From Thioclava dalianensis (lineage in GTDB: Bacteria > Pseudomonadota > Alphaproteobacteria > Rhodobacterales > Rhodobacteraceae), in contig NZ_JHEH01000002.1 in NCBI RefSeq assembly GCF_000715505.1, positions 1-64,000 of the forward strand: DNA of 64,000 nt, in the 5' to 3' direction. Below are positions 35,474 to 43,329 of this stretch, piece by piece. Position 1 is the first letter of the stretch. Every line of letters starts with the position of its first letter. A program made the translations under genes and the position numbers. Below the pieces are notes generated by a model. The model saw only the letters and a list, made by a program, of their open reading frames with translations, was not told the DNA's origin and made no database searches.

Positions 35474-36481
35474 TCAGATCGCTGCGAGCGCGTCCACCAT
35501 CTTGCCCGCGCCGAAGCGGTAGGGATCGGTGGCAGGCAGGCCCATATCGGCTTCGAGCTTGGCAAGATAGGCCAGCGCCTCCGCCTGATCCATGTTCTGC
35601 GTGTTGACCGAAATGCCCACGACCTGACAGTCGGGATTGGCAACGCGCGCCAGATTGAGGGCGGTGTCGCGCAGCTGCTCAAGACTGGGCAGCTTGTAGC
35701 CGGGAAGTCCGCGCATATGCGGGCGCGTCGGCTCATGCGCGAGGATCAGCGCATCGGGCGCGCCGCCATGTATCAGCGCCATCGTTACGCCGGAATAGGA
35801 GATGTGGAACAGGCTCCCCTGCCCCTCGATCAGATCCCAGTGGTCAGGATCATTGGGCGGCGTGAGATATTCGATCGAGCCTGCCATGAAATCGGCGATC
35901 ACCGCATCGAGCGGCACACCGTCGCCGGTGATCAGGATGCCGGTCTGGCCGGTTGCGCGGAAACTGGCCTTCATGCCCCGCTCGCGCATCTCACGCTCCA
36001 GACAGAGCGCCGTGTACATCTTGCCCACCGAGCAATCCGTGCCCACCGCAAGGCAACGTTTGCCCCCGCGTTTCTCGCCATTGGCAATCGGGTATTTCAC
36101 CGAAGGGATGCGCACGTCATGCAGTTGACGCCCGCAGATTTCGGCTTTCGCCACCAGCTCGGGCTCATCGCGCAGAAGGTTGTGCAGGCCAGAGGCGATA
36201 TCCATCCCGGCTTCAAGCGCCTCGATCAGAATGCGCTTCCACGCCTGAGAGATGACGCCGCCGCGATTGGCCACGCCGATCACCAGCGTCCGGCAGCCTG
36301 CCCGGTAGGCCTCGGTCAGGGTCATGTCGGGCAGCCCCATATCGGCGCGGCATCCCTCCATGCGGAACTGACCGAGCGCGAATTCCGGGCGCCAGTCCCT
36401 GATCCCTTGTGCCACCTTGGCGGCCAGCGGATCGGGCGCATCGCCGAGAAAGAGCAGATAGGGGGTATTGATCAACGACAT
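35474..36481 (-). CDS. dgcN: DUF1611 protein, D-glutamate N-acetyltransferase DgcN-like
   Basis: A 335-residue member of DUF1611. The C-terminal two thirds hold a P-loop-like GTDCSVGKMYTALCLEREM at about 148-166, then GQTGILITGDGVPLDAVIADFM and LIEGQGSLFHISYSG, which are characteristic of the family. DgcN has been described as a D-glutamate N-acetyltransferase feeding the racemase DgcA. The ATG at 36481 has CAGGAGACC upstream. It is the first gene of the operon, 66 bases before dgcA, and is divergent from mcl1 across a 258-base regulatory region. Confidence 0.82.
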   Translation of the reverse strand: MSLINTPYLLFLGDAPDPLAAKVAQGIRDWRPEFALGQFRMEGCRADMGLPDMTLTEAYRAGCRTLVIGVANRGGVISQAWKRILIEALEAGMDIASGLHNLLRDEPELVAKAEICGRQLHDVRIPSVKYPIANGEKRGGKRCLAVGTDCSVGKMYTALCLEREMRERGMKASFRATGQTGILITGDGVPLDAVIADFMAGSIEYLTPPNDPDHWDLIEGQGSLFHISYSGVTMALIHGGAPDALILAHEPTRPHMRGLPGYKLPSLEQLRDTALNLARVANPDCQVVGISVNTQNMDQAEALAYLAKLEADMGLPATDPYRFGAGKMVDALAAI

Positions 36482-36529
36482 ATCGGTCTCCTGTTGCGAG
36501 TTAACGGTGAGTGTAGTGCGTCTCACAGA

Positions 36530-36589
36530 AATTTCTCGGGGAATTCCTTGCCCATTTCAGGAGATTTGGCAATTCTATCCCGAGAAATT
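36530..36589. promoter_or_regulatory. Inverted repeat in the dgcN-mcl1 divergent region
   Basis: AATTTCTCGGG (36530-36540) and its exact complement CCCGAGAAATT (36579-36589) are separated by 38 bases. The spacing suggests two half-sites of a dimeric or looping regulator rather than a terminator. The regulator is not in the window. Confidence 0.4.
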
Positions 36590-36739
36590 CGACGACCATC
36601 GAAGATCCTTCTCTCAACTGCTGCATCTCGCTGCATTGCGGCTTCTTTTCTGCGCACGCAAAATTCGCCTTGCAAGCAATGGCGCAAGAATATACCCAAA
36701 GTACGACTAAAAACGTAACTTCATTGCGAAAGGGTCTCC

Positions 36740-37696
36740 ATGAGCTTCCGCATCCAACCCGCCGCCCCGGCCCGCCCGAACCGTTGCCAATTGTTCGGCC
36801 CCGGCTCGCGTCCCGCAATCTTCGAAAAAATGGCCGCCTCCGCCGCCGATGTGATCAATCTCGATCTCGAGGACTCGGTCGCCCCCGATGACAAGGCGCA
36901 AGCCCGGCGCAATATCATCGAGGCGAGCCATTCGCTGGATTGGGGCACAAAGCACCTCTCGGTGCGGATCAACGGGCTCGACACGCCCTATTGGTATCGC
37001 GACGTGGTAGAGCTGCTTGAGGAAGGCTCCGAGCGGATCGACCAGATCATGATCCCGAAGGTTGGCTGCGCGGCGGATGTCTATGCGGTGGATGCGCTGG
37101 TCACGGCGATTGAAACCGCTAAGGGGCGGCAAAAGAAAATCGCCTTTGAGGTGATCATCGAAAGCGCAGCCGGCATCGCCCATGTCGACGAGATCGCAGC
37201 CTCCAGCCCGCGCCTGCAGGCCATGAGCCTCGGCGCTGCGGATTTCGCAGCCTCCATGGGCATGGCCACGACCGGGATCGGCGGCACGCAGGAAAACTAT
37301 TACATGCTGCGGGAGGGCACGAAATTCTGGGCCGATCCGTGGCATTGGGCGCAAACGGCGATTGTGGCGGCCTGCCGCACCCATGGTGTCTTGCCGGTCG
37401 ACGGCCCCTATGGCGATTTCTCCGACGATGAAGGGTTTCGCGCGCAGGCCTTGCGCTCGGCCACGCTGGGTATGGTCGGCAAATGGGCGATCCACCCCAA
37501 GCAGGTCGCCCTGTGCAACGCGGTCTTCACGCCCTCAGAGGAAGCCGTGGCCGAGGCGCGTGAAATTCTAGCCGCGATGGACGCCGCGAAGGCGCGCGGC
37601 GAAGGCGCAACCGTCTATAAAGGCCGTCTCGTGGACATTGCTTCAATAAAACAGGCAGAAGTGATTGTAAGGCAGTCCGAAATGATTAAAGATTAA
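36740..37696 (+). CDS. mcl1: L-malyl-CoA/beta-methylmalyl-CoA lyase
   Basis: A 318-residue HpcH/HpaI-type lyase. INLDLEDSVAPDDK (about 39-52), IPKVG, FEVIIESAAGI (metal Glu) and MSLGAADFAASMG are the family active-site blocks. The N-terminus MSFRIQPAAPARPNRCQLFGPGSRP matches the Rhodobacter-type Mcl1. It cleaves beta-methylmalyl-CoA to glyoxylate and propionyl-CoA in the ethylmalonyl-CoA pathway used for acetate growth, and also acts on malyl-CoA. It has its own promoter region, shared divergently with dgcN, and a candidate terminator at about 37780. Confidence 0.93.
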   Translation: MSFRIQPAAPARPNRCQLFGPGSRPAIFEKMAASAADVINLDLEDSVAPDDKAQARRNIIEASHSLDWGTKHLSVRINGLDTPYWYRDVVELLEEGSERIDQIMIPKVGCAADVYAVDALVTAIETAKGRQKKIAFEVIIESAAGIAHVDEIAASSPRLQAMSLGAADFAASMGMATTGIGGTQENYYMLREGTKFWADPWHWAQTAIVAACRTHGVLPVDGPYGDFSDDEGFRAQALRSATLGMVGKWAIHPKQVALCNAVFTPSEEAVAEAREILAAMDAAKARGEGATVYKGRLVDIASIKQAEVIVRQSEMIKD

Positions 37697-38013
37697 GCCG
37701 CGTACGAACGAATCGCGCTATAATCAGTGATTCCCGGAGCGGTTGGGAGGGGAGGCCCGACTGCATGAGGGATCAGGGACGCCTCGGCTACTTGCCGGGG
37801 CGTTTCCGTATTTAAACGCCCGACATGACATCCTCGTGACAGTGTCGTGACACTTTTGCGCAGCCCTTCCCCGCAAGCCCTGCCCCCTTTTTGCCCGCGA
37901 CGGCAGCACAGCGCCGGATGTAGAGTTCAGCAGACGCGCCGATCATCGCGCCCGGTTGCATTTCTTCCCCGCGCGCTCCATAGACAGAGACAGTTTCCGA
38001 TACGGGGTGATCC
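37697..38013. other. Non-coding interval between mcl1 and accA
   Basis: 317 bases without a credible gene. It contains the candidate mcl1 terminator (37779-37812) and presumably the accA promoter, which I cannot place. Confidence 0.65.
37779..37812 (+). terminator. Candidate terminator of mcl1
   Basis: A 9-bp stem ACGCCTCGG/CCGGGGCGT (one T-G pair) with a 7-base loop, followed by TTCCGTATTT. Confidence 0.55.
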
Positions 38014-38973
38014 ATGACCTATCTCGAGTTTGAAAAGCCATTGGCAGAAATCGAAGGCAAGGCCGAGGAGCTGCGCGCGATGGCGCGCCAAAACGAGAAA
38101 ATGGATGTCGAGAAAGAGGCCGCGGCCCTCGACAAAAAGGCCGACGCGATGCTGCGCGACCTCTACAAGGATCTGTCCGCCTGGCGCAAATGCCAGGTCG
38201 CGCGCCACCCCGAGCGGCCCCATTGCCTGTCCTATATCGAGCAGCTTTTCACCGAATTCACGCCGCTTGCAGGCGATCGCAACTTCGCCGACGACCATGC
38301 GGTGTTGGGCGGGCTGGCCCGGCTGGGCGACCGCCCCGTGGTGGTGATCGGCCATGAGAAGGGCCACGACACCGCCTCGCGGATCGAGCGCAATTTCGGC
38401 ATGGCGCGCCCCGAGGGCTATCGCAAGGCGATCCGCCTGATGGAGCTGGCCGATCGCTTCAACCTGCCCGTGGTGGCGCTGATCGACACGCCCGGCGCCT
38501 ATCCCGGCAAGGGCGCCGAAGAGCGCGGCCAATCCGAGGCCATCGCGCGCTCGACCGAAAAATGCCTCCAGATCCGCGTGCCGCTGATTTCTGTCATCAT
38601 CGGCGAGGGTGGCTCGGGCGGGGCTGTGGCCTTTGCGACCGGCGACCGCGTCGCGATGCTGGAACATTCGGTCTACTCGGTGATCTCGCCCGAGGGCTGC
38701 GCCTCGATCCTGTGGAAAGACGCCGAGAAAATGCGCGAAGCCGCCGAGGCGCTGCGCCTGACGGCTCAGGATCTCAAGAAGTTGGGCGTGATCGACCGGA
38801 TCATCAAAGAGCCGATCGGCGGTGCGCAACGCGATGCACAGGCAACAATCGCAGCCGTGGGCAGCGAGATCGAAGCGCTGTTGAGCGAGCTCGACGCGCT
38901 GAAACCGGCCGAGCGTCTCAAGGCGCGGCGCAAGAAATATCTCGACATGGGCAGCAAGGGCCTCGCGGCCTGA
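38014..38973 (+). CDS. accA: Acetyl-CoA carboxylase carboxyltransferase, alpha subunit
   Basis: A 319-residue subunit that, with AccD, transfers carboxyl from biotin to acetyl-CoA to make malonyl-CoA. [16 protein letters not shown] at the start, the [11 protein letters not shown] and GHEKGHDT blocks, [21 protein letters not shown] (oxyanion region) and the [20 protein letters not shown] segment are all typical. The length equals E. coli AccA. It is monocistronic and convergent with the PPOX gene. Confidence 0.97.
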   Translation: MTYLEFEKPLAEIEGKAEELRAMARQNEKMDVEKEAAALDKKADAMLRDLYKDLSAWRKCQVARHPERPHCLSYIEQLFTEFTPLAGDRNFADDHAVLGGLARLGDRPVVVIGHEKGHDTASRIERNFGMARPEGYRKAIRLMELADRFNLPVVALIDTPGAYPGKGAEERGQSEAIARSTEKCLQIRVPLISVIIGEGGSGGAVAFATGDRVAMLEHSVYSVISPEGCASILWKDAEKMREAAEALRLTAQDLKKLGVIDRIIKEPIGGAQRDAQATIAAVGSEIEALLSELDALKPAERLKARRKKYLDMGSKGLAA

Positions 38974-39004
38974 TCACAGGGCCGCCGGATCCGGCAAAGC
39001 GCGA

Positions 39005-39610
39005 TCACCACATCGTCTTTGCCGCCCGCCCCGGCCAATCGCGATCATAGGCGGTGCCGTCAAACGTGCCGTCGCTGATCTCGCGCAGCATATCGCCCAC
39101 GCTTGGCAAGCCCTGAGACTGATCGCCCTCCCGCCAGATCCCCGCGCGCATCAAGGCGCGGGCGCATTGCGAATAGACCTCCGCGATCTCGATCACCACG
39201 ACACTGCGCGGCTGCTTGCCCTGACGCTCAAAACCGCCAAGCACGTCCGGATCGGCACTGATCACGGCGCGCCCGTTGACCCGGATCACCGTCGTGCTTC
39301 CCGCAATAACAAACATCAGGGACACGCGCGGATCGCGCACAATATTGCGCAGAGAATCGATCCGGTTATTGCCCTTCCAATCAGGCAGCCAAAGCGTGCG
39401 ATCATCGACGATACGGACGACCGGACCGTCATCGCCGCGCGGGCTGGCATCCGTTCCTTCAGGGCCGACAGTGCTCAGGATGCACAGGCGCGACCGCGCG
39501 ACCCACGCCCGATAAGCCTCGGTGAGCCGGGGCGTGACCTTGATCCGCGCAGCTTCGCTGGGCGTGCCGTAAAGCGCCTCTAGCGCCTCCAATGTCTCGA
39601 CGCGCGTCAT
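39005..39610 (-). CDS. PPOX-class flavin-binding protein
   Basis: A 201-residue split-barrel protein of the pyridoxamine 5'-phosphate oxidase superfamily. CILSTVGPEGTDASPRGD (about 42-59), LWLPDWKGNNRIDSLRNI and VSLMFVIAGSTTVIRVNGRA match the subgroup that binds FMN or F420-like cofactors. It is not PdxH. Substrate unknown. The ATG at 39610 is taken because the conserved domain starts there and a G-rich ribosome site precedes it. Confidence 0.78.
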   Translation of the reverse strand: MTRVETLEALEALYGTPSEAARIKVTPRLTEAYRAWVARSRLCILSTVGPEGTDASPRGDDGPVVRIVDDRTLWLPDWKGNNRIDSLRNIVRDPRVSLMFVIAGSTTVIRVNGRAVISADPDVLGGFERQGKQPRSVVVIEIAEVYSQCARALMRAGIWREGDQSQGLPSVGDMLREISDGTFDGTAYDRDWPGRAAKTMW

Positions 39611-39619
39611 CGCATCCCC

Positions 39620-39656
39620 CCTCTTCCTCTTGATCCAAATATCCCCGCCGGAGGCT
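39620..39656 (-). repeat. Dispersed intergenic repeat, copy D (short)
   Basis: Read on the minus strand: GAGCCTCCGGCGGGGATATT and TGGATCAAGAGGAAGAGGG. It keeps the GGGGATATTTGGATCAAGA core of the family but lacks the long GC hairpin seen in copies A to C. Confidence 0.55.
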
Positions 39657-39674
39657 CTTGCCCGCGCCACAGGC

Positions 39675-40454
39675 TCAGGGGGCAGGAGCTGCGAACCCGG
39701 CCTCGCCCATGAGCGCATCCGAACGCGTCTCCACAAGCATCTCCAACTCGCTCACAAGGGCTGTGGCGGATTGCGCGGGCCCGATCGGATCGAGAAAATC
39801 CACAACCCCCACGCCCGAGCGGATCGGCCAGCCCTTCTTGCTCCAGAACATCCCGACATTGGTCGCGACCGGCACGACTGGCAGATGCGAGGCCACCGCC
39901 ACCGCCCCGATGCCCTGTTTGTAGCGCCGTTTCTCACCGGGCAGCGTGCGCGTGCCTTCCGGATAGATGATCAGCTGACCAAGGCCCTCACTCTGTTGTG
40001 CCGCACGCACCGCGTTCAGCATATCCTTCATAGCCTCGGAGCCGCGCGCGCGGTCAATCGGGATGCAGCCCGCCTTATGAGCGAACCACCCCATGATCGG
40101 CACGCGCAGCAGGGATTTCTTCATGATAAAGGCGCGGCGCGGCATGTGATGGGCGATGATCAGGATATCAAAAAAGCTCTGATGCTTTGCCCCGATCACA
40201 CATTCGCCCTGCGGCAATGTCCCGCGCAGCTCGTAGCGTAGGTTCAGATAGACCCGCGCCATCGAGAGCAGATGCCCCGACCAGATCCCCGCGACGCGAT
40301 GCACACCTTCGCGCCCATGCGGCAGAACCTGAAACAGCACGCCCCAGACCCCAAGCACCAGCGTCGCAAGGCCGATATGGATGTAATAGGCGATCGTCCG
40401 CAGATAGGTGACCGGGGTTATCGGGCCGGGCGAAGTTGCATGCGGGGCAGTCAT
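39675..40454 (-). CDS. 1-acyl-glycerol-3-phosphate acyltransferase family (PlsC-like)
   Basis: A 259-residue membrane acyltransferase. An N-terminal helix pair (about 17-45) is followed by the HxxxxD motif HQSFFD (about 93-98), a middle PIMGWFAHKAGCIPIDR, and the YPEGTR block. It adds an acyl chain to lysophosphatidic acid in phospholipid synthesis, or to a related acceptor. Its ATG overlaps the ftsX stop as TGATG, so it is translated with the cell division genes, ftsE-ftsX-plsC. Confidence 0.88.
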   Translation of the reverse strand: MTAPHATSPGPITPVTYLRTIAYYIHIGLATLVLGVWGVLFQVLPHGREGVHRVAGIWSGHLLSMARVYLNLRYELRGTLPQGECVIGAKHQSFFDILIIAHHMPRRAFIMKKSLLRVPIMGWFAHKAGCIPIDRARGSEAMKDMLNAVRAAQQSEGLGQLIIYPEGTRTLPGEKRRYKQGIGAVAVASHLPVVPVATNVGMFWSKKGWPIRSGVGVVDFLDPIGPAQSATALVSELEMLVETRSDALMGEAGFAAPAP

Positions 40455-41344
40455 CAGCGAATTCTCCGAAGCATACGGGCAGCGGCAAAACGTGTCGCGG
40501 TATAGGCAACGATGGCCGCGATCGGCGGAATGATCAACGGCCAGAACCAACCGACACCGGTAAATCCAAGGCCCGTCAGGAAGCCCCCGGCGGCATCTGG
40601 TGAGGGCAGCAGCGCGACGGCGGCGGTCCCGAGCGCCATGCCCAGCGTCGCCCCCGCCAGACCGCGCAGCGTGAAGCGGCGCACGAAGGCCCGCGCGATA
40701 TAGGCGTCACGCGCACCCACGAGGCGCAGCGTGGCGATCACCTGTCCATTGGCCGCAAGGGCTGCCTGTGCGGCCAGCGTGATCATCCCCGCCATCGCCC
40801 CGAAAATCAGCAAAAGCGAGGTCAGGCCAAGAAAGCGGATGCGCTCGGCTGCGGCCACCAGCGGACGGCGCCAGCGGGTGTGATCGTCAAATACCGCGCC
40901 CGGGGCCGAGCCTTGCAGCCGTAGCCTCAGTCCCTCTTCATCCACACCCTGCGCCGTCTCGGTCACCGCGATCAGCTTGGGCAATGGCAGCGCATCGACC
41001 GGAAGATCGGGGCCAAACCACGGCTTGAGCAGCGTCTTCATCTCGTCATTGCTCAGCACCCGCTCTGAGGCCACGCCCGGCGTCGTCTTGAGCACCTCCA
41101 TGACGGAGGCGACCTGCGCATCCATCTGCTCGGGCGGCGCTGAGATGCGGATCGTGGCCGAACGCGCCAGACTGTCGGCCCAGCGATGCGCAAGCCGCCC
41201 CGTTGCGAGCGACAGTGCCAGCGCGAAGACCGCCAGAAAGGCCATCGCGGCGGCGGTGAAAAGCGTGAGCCTTGCGGTGAACCCGGTGGGCGGCACGACA
41301 TGATCTGCGCCCGGACGGTCGGGATTGAGGAAAGGAAGCCGCAT
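40454..41344 (-). CDS. ftsX: Cell division protein FtsX
   Basis: A 296-residue FtsX with four helices: one near the N-terminus (about 28-48) and three in the C-terminal half (LTSLLLIFGAMAGMITLAAQ, the ALGTAAVALL region, and WPLIIPPIAAIVAY). It has a periplasmic domain between the first and second helices (about 50-165). With FtsE it controls peptidoglycan hydrolases at the septum. The start is ATG at 41344, overlapping the ftsE stop as TGATG; a GTG one codon upstream is also possible. The sequence is diverged from E. coli FtsX, so the name leans on ftsE linkage. Confidence 0.87.
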   Translation of the reverse strand: MRLPFLNPDRPGADHVVPPTGFTARLTLFTAAAMAFLAVFALALSLATGRLAHRWADSLARSATIRISAPPEQMDAQVASVMEVLKTTPGVASERVLSNDEMKTLLKPWFGPDLPVDALPLPKLIAVTETAQGVDEEGLRLRLQGSAPGAVFDDHTRWRRPLVAAAERIRFLGLTSLLLIFGAMAGMITLAAQAALAANGQVIATLRLVGARDAYIARAFVRRFTLRGLAGATLGMALGTAAVALLPSPDAAGGFLTGLGFTGVGWFWPLIIPPIAAIVAYTATRFAAARMLRRIR

Positions 41345-42015
41345 CACAGATCTGCCCCGGCTGCCTGCAATCGGCGATTGGTGATCCGCAGAACGCGGGC
41401 CTGAACCTGCGCTTTGGTCTGGCGGATCAGATTGAGGTCGTGGGTCGCGATCATCACCGTCTTGCCCATCCGGTTCAGCTCGACCAGCAGCGATAGCAGG
41501 CGCAGCGACATCTCGTAATCAAGATTACCCGTGGGCTCGTCGGCCAGGATCACATCCGGCGAGGTGATGATCGCACGGGCCAGCGCCGCGCGCTGGCGCT
41601 CACCGCCCGAAAGCTGTGCGGGATGCGCGGTGCGCCTATGGCCCAGCCCTACCCAGCCCAGCAACTCGCGCAGCTCGTCGGGATTGACCGGGCGATGCGT
41701 CACCGTCAGCGGCAACGCGACATTCTCTTCGAGCGTCAGATGCTCGAGAAATTGACAGTCCTGATGGACAACTCCGATCCGCTGGCGAATGCCCGCAATC
41801 TCGTCACGCCCCATCTCGGTTGCGTCCTGCCCAAACAGCATCATCTGCCCCGCGGTAGGCAGCAACTCTGCATAGCACAGCTTGAGAAATGTCGTTTTGC
41901 CCGCGCCAGAGGGGCCCGTCAGGAAATGGAACGATCCCGGCGCAACCGAGAGCGACATATCCGTCAACAGCTCTTTGCCGCTGTAACTCATTGCCACATG
42001 TTGCAGTTCGATCAC
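41344..42015 (-). CDS. ftsE: Cell division ATP-binding protein FtsE
   Basis: A 223-residue ABC ATPase. Walker A is GPSGAGKT (about 36-43), Q-loop VVHQDCQFL, signature LSGGERQRAALARAI, Walker B VILADEPTGNLD and ATHDLNLI. The start is a GTG at 42013-42015, with GAGGG seven bases upstream and the family start VIELQHVAMSY; the longer frame to 42060 has no such support. It couples with FtsX. It is divergent from the zinc-ribbon membrane protein gene. Confidence 0.93.
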   Translation of the reverse strand: MIELQHVAMSYSGKELLTDMSLSVAPGSFHFLTGPSGAGKTTFLKLCYAELLPTAGQMMLFGQDATEMGRDEIAGIRQRIGVVHQDCQFLEHLTLEENVALPLTVTHRPVNPDELRELLGWVGLGHRRTAHPAQLSGGERQRAALARAIITSPDVILADEPTGNLDYEMSLRLLSLLVELNRMGKTVMIATHDLNLIRQTKAQVQARVLRITNRRLQAAGADL

Positions 42016-42153
42016 TGCCAAGCCCTCTATTTTGTTGGATTTCAGGCCATTAATGGCCAATTTTCTTGGACTTTCGTCACGCGCTTGCTACAACATTGCA
42101 AAGCGGTTGGCCAGAAGAGCAAAAGGCTGACGCGGGCAGGGACGGGAAATAAT

Positions 42154-43275
42154 ATGCGCTTGGTTTGCCCCAATTGCGGCGCGCAATACGAAGTTGACGA
42201 CGCGGTGATCCCGGAAAACGGGCGTGACGTGCAATGTTCCAATTGCGCGCATAGCTGGTTTCAGCCCAGCCGCGCGATGATCGACACCGCAGCGCAGACG
42301 ACCACCCCCGCCGTGTCACAAGACGCTTGGGAGGCCGAACCCGCCCCGCCGACCGAGACGCCCAGCCGCTCTGAGCCCGCGCAAGACAGCGCCCCTGCGC
42401 CGGGCGAGGATGCGGATGAACCGGCAGAAGAGGACGCGGACGATGCGGCGGATGACGATCTGATCGTCGCGCCCTCCGAGGGAGATGAAGCGCAATCCGG
42501 TCTTGAGGCTGCCGCAGCGCCCGCCCACGACGCAGCGCCCGAGGCAGACACCGTGCCCAAAGACGCGCCCCCGCCGCAAGACGCGGACAGCTTTGATGAG
42601 GATCTCGCGGATGATGACAGCCCGCTGGGGGCCGCCCCCACCCCGGGCAAAACGCCGCGCCGCGCGCTTGATGACAACCTGTTGTCTGTGTTGCGCGAAG
42701 AGGCCGAGCGCGAAGCGGCGCAACGCCGTGCCGAGGGGCTCAGCGAGATGGCGGTTCAGGACGAGTTGGGGCTGGAGGACACGGCCTCTTCGCGCCAAGC
42801 GCCTGAACGCCCCGCCACCCAGCTTGCCCAGCAACGCCGCGCGGTTCCCGATTTCTCGGATCTCAACGACCCGGACAGCGAGATTGAGGAAGACGACCGC
42901 GTGGCCGATATCACGGGCGTCGAGGATGACGACCCCCAGCCCGCGCGTGGCCATAAACGCCTGCCCAATATCGACGAGATCAACGACTCGCTGACCGCCA
43001 CGAGCGACCGCGCGGGCGAGGCCATCGCCGAAAGCTCGCCCGAGATGATGGCGCGGCGGCGGTCAGGCTTCTCGATGGGCTTCACGGCGGTGGTCCTGCT
43101 GGCCGCAATTCTGGCGCTCATCTACAGCTTTGCACCGCAACTTGCCCATCACCTGCCCGCGGCAGAGGATACGCTGGCGATCTATGTGTCGCTGGTGGAT
43201 CAGGGGCGGATCTGGCTCAACGATCATATGACGGCGCTGACCGAGACGCTGCAAGGCAGTTCCGCCAAGCAATAA
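42154..43275 (+). CDS. Zinc-ribbon (MJ0042-type) acidic membrane protein
   Basis: A 373-residue protein. The N-terminal zinc ribbon CPNCGAQYEVDDAVIPENGRDVQCSNCAHSW has the MJ0042 finger (Cys5, Cys8, Cys28, Cys31). A long disordered acidic region (about 45-300, rich in D, E, A and P) follows. One hydrophobic helix lies near the end (MGFTAVVLLAAILALIYSF, about 311-329), then a short periplasmic tail. Its function is unknown. It is divergent from ftsE, and such an arrangement recurs in relatives as far as I know, which hints at an envelope or division role. Confidence 0.78.
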   Translation: MRLVCPNCGAQYEVDDAVIPENGRDVQCSNCAHSWFQPSRAMIDTAAQTTTPAVSQDAWEAEPAPPTETPSRSEPAQDSAPAPGEDADEPAEEDADDAADDDLIVAPSEGDEAQSGLEAAAAPAHDAAPEADTVPKDAPPPQDADSFDEDLADDDSPLGAAPTPGKTPRRALDDNLLSVLREEAEREAAQRRAEGLSEMAVQDELGLEDTASSRQAPERPATQLAQQRRAVPDFSDLNDPDSEIEEDDRVADITGVEDDDPQPARGHKRLPNIDEINDSLTATSDRAGEAIAESSPEMMARRRSGFSMGFTAVVLLAAILALIYSFAPQLAHHLPAAEDTLAIYVSLVDQGRIWLNDHMTALTETLQGSSAKQ

Positions 43276-43329
43276 CCGCCGCATCGGAGCCTGCGGGACG
43301 GCGAGACCCCGCGTGCGCCCGATCGATCC

